Below are positions 1-9,800 of a stretch of DNA of 64,000 nucleotides, one piece after another. A program made the translations under genes and the position numbers. Source of the DNA: Strix aluco (lineage: Eukaryota; Chordata; Aves; Strigiformes; Strigidae). Within the stretch, counting starts at the first letter, position 1. Each line of letters begins with the position of its first letter. The stretch covers positions 80,279,937-80,343,936 of the forward strand of contig NC_133932.1 in assembly GCF_031877795.1 (NCBI RefSeq). The letters run 5' to 3'. The notes beneath the pieces were generated by a model. That model was not told the origin of the DNA and did not search any database. It saw only the letters and a list, made by a program, of their open reading frames with translations.

Positions 1-796
1 AAGTAAGTTATAGTGCCAAGTATTTTGGAAGATTGCCTTCCAGGGTGGCTCGAGCCAACAGGCAGGATGGCTGGCTCTCTTGTGTTCATGTTACTAACTT
101 CTCTGTTTGAATTTCCAATACATTGGAATTCATCTTGTAGGTTAATGAAACCTTGTGCTGGGCCTAGATATGTTCTTGGCAAAGTTGATTTCAAGCTTTT
201 TACAAAAGTGGGGAAGACAGAAGAGTGTAACTTTTCAGTATGTGGATAAAGCAACAGAGAAGTCCTCCTGATTCTCTGTGGGTATGAAAAGAAAGGAATC
301 TCCTGCATCTTTCCTGTTGTGTGGGGGTAGATGTGGGTGTGAAGAATGGGAGAGGCTGGTAAGGGTTAAACCCTGGGTTGCTGAAGTGGGTGTCTGACCT
401 TCCCTGCGACTGATCTGGGCCTCTCTGACATTGGCTGGGGTAGGGATTTGGTAGCTGAGGGCTGGAAGAAATGCTTGGGTCTGTACTGTGAAGCAGAGGT
501 GTGTCCCACAGTTGTGGTTTTGGGGTGCATGCTGGGTGTGCTGACTGTGAGGAAGACACCTCTGCTGAGGGTGTTCAGTACCAGACCCCCATTTCTCCCT
601 GTCAGAGGTCCATCCTTTTGGAGTGTGAGTCTGCTATGTGCCCGGGTTTCCTTTCGGAGGAATGGGGACGTGCAGCCCACTCACCTCCTGACGCTGAATC
701 AGAATGTAGCCAGCGTGCATGTGGGGAGTAGAGCTCATGGGGGGCACCACAGAAGAGCTATCCTAGGGGTTGCCCTGACCATAGGTTGGATGTATA
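1..796. other. Intergenic DNA, nothing recognised
   Basis: No exon, repeat family or regulatory motif is recognised before the CR1 copy that starts near 797. The first bases resemble a splice donor (AAG then GTAAGT), but with no upstream sequence this cannot be judged. A long open frame crosses into the CR1 and is not a gene. Confidence 0.5.
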
Positions 797-1222
797 TACT
801 GGGGTGCGTCAAACAGAGCATAACCAGCCAGTCAAGAGAGGCGATTATCCTGGTGTACTCAGCATTGGTGTGGCCTCACCTGGAGTACTGGGCCCCAAAA
901 TTTAAGAAAGATGTGAAGGTACTCGAATGCGTCCAGAGGAGGGCAACAAAGCTGGTGAAAGGGCCGGAAGGAATGTCCTATGGGGAGTGGCTAACGACTT
1001 TGAGGTTGTCCAGTTTGGAGAAAAGGAGACTGAGGGGTGACCTCATTGCTCTCTGCAGCTTCCTGAGGAGAGAACATGGAGAGGGAGGTGCTGATCTCTT
1101 CTCCCTGCTATCCAGTGACGTGACGTGTGGGAATGGTTCAGAGTTGCACCAGGGGAGGTTAAGACTAGACATTAGGAAACATTTCTTTACCAAGAGGGTG
1201 GTCAAACACTGGAACATGCTTC

Positions 1223-1568
1223 TGTCCTGGTTTAGCCAGGGTAGGGCTAAGTTTCCCCAGCAGTGGGGGGAAGCTCTAGCCGGGTTATTCATATATCATG
1301 CTGACGTCACATCCTGGCGTGAGCGTGGGAAGAATCGGTGATCGCGTGGGTTGGCGCAGCTGGTTCTCTCTTTGCTGTATCAGTATATACTTTGCTCTGT
1401 TCATTGTTATCACTATTATTCTTATTGTTATTGTTTGTTGTGTTGCTGTTGCTCTGTTGTATTAAACCTTTCCTTATCTCAGTCTCGGGGCTTTGTATTT
1501 CACTCCCTTTGTGGGGGAGGGGCAGCGGCCACGTGGTCTCAGACCCCGGCAGGGGCTAAACCATCACA
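1223..1568 (+). mobile_element. Solo LTR of an avian endogenous retrovirus
   Basis: The element starts TGTCCTGGTTTAGCC and ends CCATCACA, giving the TG...CA ends of an LTR. It is flanked by GCTTC (1218-1222) and GCTTT (1569-1573), a likely 5-bp target-site duplication with one mismatch. Inside are a perfect CRE palindrome TGACGTCA (1302-1309), a TATATA (1384-1389) and an ATTAAA poly(A) signal (1461-1466), in the order expected for U3 then R. No internal retroviral genes are present, so this is a recombined solo LTR. The TGTCCTGGTTT start is typical of ERVL-like bird LTRs; the exact family is not assigned. Confidence 0.75.
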
Positions 1569-1625
1569 GCTTTCTAGAGAGGTGGCAATTGGACTAGGTG
1601 ATTGTTGTAGATCCCTTCCAACGGA

Positions 1626-1671
1626 TTCTAGTCTAGTCTAGTCTAGTCTAGTCTAGTCTAGTCTAGTCTAC
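1626..1671 (+). repeat. CTAGT pentamer microsatellite
   Basis: About nine head-to-tail copies of CTAGT lie directly at the 3' end of the CR1 copy, where CR1 normally carries short tandem copies of an octamer such as ATTCTATG. It is probably an expanded, mutated CR1 tail. Confidence 0.9.
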
Positions 1672-2034
1672 CTATGTCTGCTAATATGAGGGGAATTAAA
1701 TGAGGCCAGGTTTGTAGGAAGATCCAGTGTATTTTGTTATGTCAATTCATATATGTAGGAAAAACAAACAAGCTTTTTGGCACAACAACCAACATAAAAA
1801 CCTACATAAAACTGAGAGCTTGTAATTTGTGAGGGAAATGGTCCTTGTATCAGTGCATATAACAATGTTGATGGTATTTGCATGGAAGTAGATGTATGTT
1901 GTGGTTAACGGTAGACACGTTACTATTTACATTGGAAAGGGCAGCGTTAAAAGTGCAGATGAGAGGTGAGGTTCATTGCAAGTTCCCAGAAGGTAAATGG
2001 AGGAAAATATTAAGGGGGAGTCTGAGGGATGTGG

Positions 2035-2450
2035 AGAAGCTGAAAGGGTACAGAGGAGGGCTAACAAGCTGGTGAGGGAGCACAGCACATAATCTACAAG
2101 AAGAGGATGAGGGAACTGGGCCTGTTTAGTGTGGTGAAGAGAAGGCAAAGGGCACTCTAATAGTGGCCTACAGTTACTTGAAGAATAGTTGCAAAAATAT
2201 CAGAACCATGTTTTTCTTGGTAGTAGATACTTGGTGAGATATGAGGAAAAATGTTTTCATCAGGAGGAGAGCACAGCCGTGCAACAGGTTGCCCAGAGAG
2301 GTCATGGACTGTTCATTCCTCTTAAATGCCACAGGTGATATGAACTAGTGTTGGTGATAGCCCTGTGCTGAGCAGAAAGTTGGACTGGGTGATGGTCACC
2401 AGAGGTCCCTTGAGAACGACATTGCTTTGAGTCTATGATGTATGATGCAG
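2035..2450 (+). mobile_element. Old, degraded CR1 3' fragment
   Basis: The stretch retains CR1 landmarks in order: AGAGGAGGGCTAACAAGCTG, GAGGGAACTGGGCCTGTTTAG, GCAACAGGTTGCCCAGAGAGG, GTTGGACTGGGTGATGG and a final GAGTCTATGATG. Many substitutions and gaps show it is older than the copy at 797-1675. It carries no intact coding capacity. Confidence 0.75.
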
Positions 2451-2454
2451 AGGA

Positions 2455-3540
2455 ACCTATGGAATGGAGTGTAAGATAAAGTATTTATTGTGTGAATGTT
2501 CTTGGAGAGGTGTGTATCTAGGAATGACCAGGAAGATGAGAAACTGAAGCGTGTGGAGAAGGGACTGAGAAAAGGTAGGTATAAACAGGGTGGTAAGGCA
2601 GAGGCAGCATAGGGGACTGAAATATTAAGAAATGGTAACAGGAAGAGCAGGTTTTTGGAGAGGAGTAGTAAGGATGAGTGAGGGAGTAGGATAATTTTGT
2701 ATGATGGAGGAGAAAGATGCAGCTGCCTGGGGACAGAGTTTGAAACAACGGAGCAGGAGCAGGGAAATGGGACACACCAAGCTGGGGAGTACTGGGGATT
2801 GTGGTGACGCGGGGAGTTGGTTGCCTTGAAGAAAAGTATTTGGGTATGAATGGTGAAGTAGGGGATGTACGCAGGCCATGAGGTGCTTCGTGGGGATAAA
2901 GTGTTTGGGATGGGTAGAGTGAGGCGGGAATGACGGGCGGATGTGGTGAGGTTGTTGGGTTACATGGCTGTAAGAGGCCACCTGGTGTGTGGTGATAGCA
3001 GGCGGAGGCGTGTTGGTGTGATGAGTGAGGGGAGCATTGGGAGGTGGTGTGTGAAGGGTGTATGACTGTGTTAGGGTGTGTGAAAGCGCCTGGCAGGAGG
3101 CTGGTGTGCAGGTGCTGCGAGGGTATGGAGCTGCGCTGCAGAGATTGCGTGGAGTTACCAGCTGAGGGTGGCAGCAGGGTGAAGCGGGTGTACAGAGAAA
3201 TGGCATATGTACCATATCCTGATGGTGGGAAGGTGACAGGTGGCACCACATCTGGGAGGTGAGGCTGGAGAAGGGCATAAAACAGCACGGGGGTAGAGGA
3301 GTGTAACGTTGTGGTAGAGTGAGAGAGGTTTGTGAGTCAGGAGCAACAGGGAGGAGGGACAGGGGCGTAGGTGAGGAGGCACGTTGATGGCAGTGAGTGA
3401 AATGGGTCTGTAGGGTGTCACTTCGGTGGTGAAGGGAATGTGGAGAGAGAAAACATACGCTGTGTAGCTCTGGTAAGGGTCCATTTACGTCATCGAGGAT
3501 ATATTTGTCGGTGTGAATAACGTGTGAAGGTGGTAGAGGA
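2455..3540. other. G/A-rich, C-poor DZIP1 upstream flank
   Basis: About 1 kb in which the + strand is strongly enriched in G and A, with many GGTG, GAGG and GTGTG words and few C runs. The complementary open frames are Ser/Pro/His-rich low-complexity translations with no domain, and I do not call them genes. The asymmetry ends at the CpG-rich promoter. No repeat family is recognised. Confidence 0.6.
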
Positions 3541-3891
3541 TGCGCTGGTACAAGCGGGAGGCATCCAAGGCAGGAGGGGGCTGGGACCCGCGGGAGAGGG
3601 CGAATTGGCCCGGCGCTGCCGGGCGGTGTGGGGGTGCTGAAGGAAGAGGGTACCGGGACGGGGAAGGGGACGGGATTTGCGCCGAGTGGCGACAGAAGTG
3701 GCGCCAGCTGTCCCGGGGTGGTGCCGGCGGGCCGGGCGGTGGGGCGGGCCCGGGGCGGGCCCGGGGCGGGCGGGAGGGAGGGAGGCGGTGCGGCCGGGCC
3801 TCACTGCCGCCTCCCCTCCGCGCAGGCCGAGGCTGCCATAGAGACGCGGAGGACGCCGACGCCGAGCGGAGCCGCGGGCCGGAGCCCGGGC

Positions 3892-3894
3892 ATG
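3892..3894 (+). CDS. DZIP1: DZIP1 coding exon 1 (ATG only)
   Basis: Only the initiator ATG is coding. It is followed at once by the donor GTGAGC, and the next exon supplies CCC TTC for a start of M-P-F, as in known DZIP1 proteins. Position -3 is G. An in-frame upstream ATG at 3628 exists but would add low-complexity Gly/Arg sequence. Confidence 0.85.
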
Positions 3895-6800
3895 GTGAGC
3901 GCCGGGGAGGGCGGGCGGTGGGGCGGGTGCCGGCCCGGCCCGGGCTGAGCCGTGCCTCTCTCCCGCAGCCCTTCACCGAGCGCGCCTACTACCCGCCGGC
4001 GGCGGGGGGAGCCGGGACCGGCGCGGGGCCGGCGCCGTTTCCCGCCTTCCAGTTCCGCGGCCGCCATGAGGGCCCGGACTGGCGGCGGCTGAGCGCCGTG
4101 GACGTGGGCCGGCTGTCGCGGGAGGGGGACGTGGCGGCCCTGCAGGAGCACCTGGAGCACGTCACCTTCTGCAGCGCCGAGCGGGAGCGCTGCCCCCACT
4201 GCCAGGGCCCCGCCGACCCGCTGCTGCTCAAGCTGCTGCGCCTGGCCCAGCTCTGCACCGAGTACCTGCTGCACTCCCAGGAGTACCTCAGCGCCCAGCT
4301 CGGCAGCCTGGAGGAGGCCCTGCGAGCGGCCCAGGCCCAGCGTGACCAGCTGGGCAAGGAGGTGACCCAGCGCTCGCAGGAGATCAAGGGGCTCAAGGAG
4401 GAGTGCCGGCGGAGGAAGAAGATGATCAGTACCCAGCAGATGATGCTGGAGGCCCGAGCCAGCTACCACCAGGTGAGACGAGAGGTCCTGGCGGCCCGGT
4501 CACCCGCACCTTGCCTGCTCTGAGCTCACCGGGGACGGGCGGCAGGGCAGCCCCATGCTGCTGGGGTGCAGTCGCTTGCTGGGTGAAAGGCTGGATGGAG
4601 CTGCAGGGACCTTACAAAAAGGGAATGCATTGCTCGCAGGTGCTTCACTTCCCATCCATGTTCCACAGACATTTGGCCGGTGTTGCAGACATTTGGGAGA
4701 GTGCTACGTCGCCTTTAACAAACCCTCTTTTAACTAACAAGTGCTCTTTATTCTTGGATTCACTTTTGACGCATCTGAAGTGTCAGGTACACACACATAC
4801 AAAACCTGTGGTAAACGTGTTGCTACTTTTTGTTGCTCTCTTTCCTTGTCTGTCAGCTACATGGTTAGAAAACACACAGGGCAAGTACATCGGAACTGGT
4901 GCTAATCAGTAACCTGTCTGTCTGTGACTTGTCACTTTCCTGCAGTAACATTGTCCAGGCACAAAGTTTCTGCTTGTATGTGTGTCTCAGAAGTGACTCA
5001 GGCATGACAGTAGAGAGCCCCAGTGGGGTAGCTCATCCCTAACTCCTCAACAATCTGTTCCTTAAGGGTCTTCTCTAAGAGCCTTAGCACATTGCTGTTC
5101 TGACTCTCTGTGTCATGGCACTGAGTTTTTTTGGGAGGAGTTTTTGTGTTCTGGGTGTAATAGTTTGATTTAAATATTTTTCAGCTTCAGCATTTTCCAG
5201 CAAGTTTCAGGAGTGCAAATTGCAGCTTCAGATGTATTCTGAAGTCTAGAGAGTACACTGAAAACAGACTTGACATGATTTCAGGCTAGCTCTTTGTGTC
5301 TATACATTTAAAGTTGTAGTTTTCTTCTTTTTTTTTTTTTTTTAATTCTTGGGATACTACTGTCCTGATTGTTGAAATTCTCCTTAATCATGGTACAGTT
5401 GCAGTATAGAACAAATGCAAGTTTTCTTACAGTAGTACAAATCTTATCCCACAGTATGATACCAATTTCAGTAGTTAAGCAAAGTTTAATTTTTTAAGAC
5501 ATCAGCTAAGTTGGTTCAAGTGTTTCTGTAAGGGAAAAGATACCTTATACCCCAAAAGTTAAGCTATACATATGTTAGGTATAGGTTAATGGGAACCTTG
5601 CCCCTATGCGTTACACTGTTAGCCTTAAAGACAAGCTGCTGACATGCTATCATTTTAAAAAGCCTTTATGCAACTTACAGAGCAGTTTGTGTGTCCTGTG
5701 TTGCAAGAGAAAACTGATCACATGCATCATTTTATGTGTAAACTTAAATAATTCTCATGCTATGGTTGCCAGCTAAATATTACCCAGTTTTCCTGAAATA
5801 TTTGTAGAATACAACTGCCTCAGTTGTAAGCTGAAAAACATGGTAGTGAACTTGGCTTATCACTAATCTTCTGTTCAGTGGCATTTACAATAAAGCAGAG
5901 ATGGAAAGCTATTTCCCATTTTTAATTTAATTTCATATAAAGCGAACATCTGCTGTCCCTCTTTTTTTCCTCTCTGTTAGTAAATTCTTGTCTCTAGAAG
6001 TTATTTAGGTGGGGAAAGTGAATTCAGGGAGTGACATTGAACAGTTCCTGCAGTTCCTACTGTGTTTTCAGGATTCAGAGAGAAACTCTTTCTAGGGTTT
6101 GTAAATGCAGGGCAACAGTGTAATCAGTAAACAGTAACTGTGTGTTACTTATCTGTGCCATGATCTTGGCTGATCTGCAGTGCCAGATAACAGGGGTTTT
6201 ACTGGTGTTCCTGAGAGGGTAGTTCAGATTCCATCTCCTCAAATTCTTGGCTGTTTTGCAAACAAGCCTGTAAATAGGTACTTGCCTTTTTTAGTGGAGG
6301 TGCACTTTGTATCTAATGTAACCATGTTTTGGAATCAGATTTAATGCCTTCAGTCCAACCACCAGGGTAAATTTAACCATGAAATAGTACTATAAAATGG
6401 TACTGGTACCTACAGGTCATAAATTTCGGACTTGTTGGTCAATACCTTCATATGAATAATACGAATTTAATTTTAAATAATAATTTTTCACTTTTTTGAT
6501 ACTTTGTTCACAAATCTAATATTCTTGTGCAATATGTAGGCACAAAGGACACTTGTGACCAACACTGTGAACAGTAGTTGCAAGAATAATGTTACATAAT
6601 TCAAAACCTAAATATTCCCTGTGTTAATACTGTCTCCTGCAGTAAGAGATTTCTTTCACTACCAGCAAGTCAAACTGACGTGAAATTTGTGCTTGAATGG
6701 ATAACATTATTTCACAGCCAATTTCATTCCATAAATCATGTGCAATCTGTTACACTGTAAGCTCCCTCTTGGTTGGCAGTAGTGCTTTGCTGTCATACTA

Positions 6801-9800
6801 TATCTCTTTACTTTGGTTTTATGTTAGCACTTTTTTGCATTTGTCCAACAAAATTTGTCTTAATAATTCATGGCTTTAGTGTTTGCTGAAAGATGTGTTT
6901 AACAGGATACCTGACTATCAATGGCAGTATTTTAAATATTAGATGAACTCTGGAAGTTTGATTATGGCAACAAGATCTTGAATCTGTTAAGTCAGTCTCT
7001 TACAGTCATATCACCTAATAAGGAAAAAGGACTCAGCTGACTTTTAGTGGTTTGTTAAAATACATTTATTTGTAAAAAAGGTATGAGAAAGAGGTAACGA
7101 GCAACCCTACCTAAAGCGATTAGAGGATCTGATTCATAGTCTTACCAGTATGTTGCAAAATCTGTAGATGTAGCTTCTGTCCTTGTACAACCCATCTGTT
7201 TTTAAGATATGAGCACTAGTGGAATGTACTTTGAAGGTGAACAAAAAAAATATTTTAAAATGGGTAGGATCCAAATTTGACTTAAAATATAACTTAAAAT
7301 TCAAATTAAAAAAAAAAAATAAATTATAGGTCCAGTAATTTAAAGAGTTTTATACATCAGAAGGATGCTAGGTAGCATGCTAATACATATACACATGTAC
7401 CTTTTCTTGCAAAATGTGTATTGTTACCTGATTTTGGTTGAAATGTCTGATCTTTTTACATATCTATGGTCCTTCTAGTATTGTCATCTTACAACTCCCT
7501 TATGTATACTCAAACCCATCTTTATTGTTTTTTTTCTGACTGTATGTGTGGTATCACAGTCTCTTCTGCTGTGATACAAGAGTCTTAAGAATACCAGAGC
7601 TCCTAGTTGGCTGAAGTCAGTGTGTATTTTGCTGAATAGTGTTGTCTTACTTTTTCCTTATACTTCTCTACCTACCTATATTAACCTCTTATCTGTGGCT
7701 TATATCTGAATTTAAGCTTACTTGGTCAGAGTCTTTTGTGCAGAGTTTGTACAGTGCTAGTACAGTGCAATTCTTGCCCATAAGCATCACTGAGAGACAT
7801 TAAATACCACAAATATATTAATAACTTTACAGAAATTTGGCACCGTGAGAATTTTAGTCATTATTCTTGTGAAATGGAATTTTATTACAGTTACCTGTTT
7901 TTGGACAAAATGTAGTAATCTTAACTGCTATACTTACCAGACAGATGTTACTAGTAATAACTAAAATGTTTTTATCTGTTTTTTGTAGTGTCAGTTTTGT
8001 GAAAAGGCTTTTATGAACTATTCCTTTTTACAAAGTCACATGCAAAGGCGTCATCCGGAAGAATCTCAGATTGGTATGTACTTTAATGTTATCAAAAAAA
8101 ATTAAGATAAATAGTTTAGAAAAGTGTAAATACAGTGAGGATATGCAGTCCATGCTTTTGTGTAACTGGGAAGAATGATTTTCACGTTCCACTTTTAGGT
8201 GGCAGATACCAATTTGTGTGAATGCAGGGAACACTGACTGACAAAATGTTTTGGGTGACATATGTTTGAGTCTCTGGAAAATAATTAACAAAGAATTGCA
8301 TGCCATATTTACGGTAGCTTTTCAAACTAACGTTTCCACCAAATGCTTTAGTCAGCAGCAGAGGTGTGAGTAAAACGAACAAGTTGTCCTAAGGAAAATA
8401 AATTTTGTGAATATATGTGAATTATCAGTACAGAAATAACCCAACTCTCCTGAAATCAGTTTGAATAGGGTCAGGCTCTCCTGAACTAAACTGAGTGAGA
8501 AAAAGAAACTGTCAAGAATAATCTAAAGTCATGTATCTATGATAATCTTGGTTGCTGTACCACTAATTTATATACTTCTGTCTCTCTTCATTGAAAAATG
8601 TTTAGTTTGAAAAACATTGATCTCAAAGTTTGTTTCATTCATCTCTAAATTCTCTCCTTCCTGTTAAGCTGCATGCTTATAATTTATTGCTAAGGACTAA
8701 CAAGAACTGACAATTAGAATGATTAGAAATGATTAAAGGGTGACTAGAAATGAGTTAGGAAAGAAGAGCATTTGGGAGGAGAAAGAGTGGGAAGAATCTA
8801 GTGAGGTCTGAACTGCAGCTTGTCGGACAAATAAAACAGCAGAAACAGTGAGAGAGGTCTGAGTAAGCATCTGAGGAAGCATTAATATATTGGAAGAAGA
8901 AAGAAACTTGTGCACTTTACACTTGATGAAAACAGTAGTGGAAGATGCTGCACAATCAGTTGAACTAATTATCATATAAAGAATTAGTCTGAAATGGCTG
9001 TATGTGGGAAGTATTCCATGGAATTATTTCTGAAATAATATCTGCATTGGGCTCAGATTCCCAGATGGGCTAGTAAATCCTTGGTAAAATGATAAAATGT
9101 TTCAAGATTAAAGATTGTTATAATTTTTGCATATTTTAGCATGTTTTATTACAGTGACATTCCCTCTGACTCATTCCAGATAAATAATGAGTTGTATTCC
9201 AAATGGCTTCCTTACCAAAGTTATTTAGAATAAATTAAACCAAACAGAATTGATAATTGCGGTTCACTTCTTCCTTCATACATCCTTTTTTTGAGCCTGT
9301 GTTGCTTAGATAACTTTGAAATTAGATAGTATAATACTTTTTCTTGTAAACATTTCATAAACTATTTCACATGTCAGTAATATTGGTATTTTTCAGTCTT
9401 TGAGGATAATGTTAGCAGTCCACGGTGAGGATAATGTTAGGATCTTTGGAGAATCATGGTAGTGGGAGGGGAAATGGTCTATGAGAGTCACACTTCATAA
9501 AGATGTTACTGAAGTGCTATAGAAACACATTTGCAGTGTTACATTTCCAGAAGTTACAACAAACATTTTGAAAATCTGTGTTTCTTTCAAACAGAACAGA
9601 AGAGGAAAGCAAACACAGACAAATTGCAGGATGAGATTGATAAACTGAAGGAGCAGTTGCAGCTCACCAAGTCCCAGTTAGAGGCTGAACAACAGGCTAA
9701 CATGATCAGGTTTTCTAAGGTAATATGTACTAAATAATATGAACCTCTCAAAAGAATTAGTACTTTGTTCTCTCATTTTGTAACTGGAACAGAACAAAAA

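Larger units (their letters stand above)
797..1675 (+). mobile_element. CR1 LINE 3' fragment, split by a solo LTR
   Basis: The sequence translates to the C-terminal end of the CR1 reverse-transcriptase ORF, with the familiar blocks [30 protein letters not shown] and LDIRKHFFTKRVVKHWN. It is followed by the typical 3' untranslated part (GGACTAGGTGATTGTTGTAG, CCCTTCCAAC). It is 5'-truncated near 797. A 346-bp LTR (1223-1568) interrupts it just after the conserved WNM block, and CR1 sequence resumes at 1569. The 3' end runs into a CTAGT pentamer array in place of the usual octamer tail. Confidence 0.85.
3560..4560 (+). promoter_or_regulatory. DZIP1: DZIP1 CpG-rich promoter region
   Basis: The sequence switches abruptly from AT-moderate to very GC- and CpG-rich over the first coding exons. 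Three Sp1-type GC boxes GGGGCGGG sit at 3741-3748, 3752-3759 and 3763-3770, spaced 11 bp, about 125 bp upstream of the start codon. No TATA box is evident. The exact transcription start cannot be placed. A pyrimidine-rich tract ending in CAG at 3823-3825 could be the acceptor of a 5'-untranslated intron, which would leave a 69-nt exon ending with the ATG. Confidence 0.7.

Noticed and set aside
448..1341. 297-codon + strand open frame
   Set aside because: The C-terminal half is CR1 reverse-transcriptase remnant running into LTR sequence; the N-terminal part has no family resemblance.
2518..3288. 256-codon minus-strand open frame
   Set aside because: Its Ser/Pro/His/Thr-rich translation follows the C/T-rich composition of this strand, overlapping frames are equally open, and there is no domain or splice structure.
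3801..4469. Minus-strand 222-codon open frame
   Set aside because: Antisense shadow of GC-rich DZIP1 exon 2.
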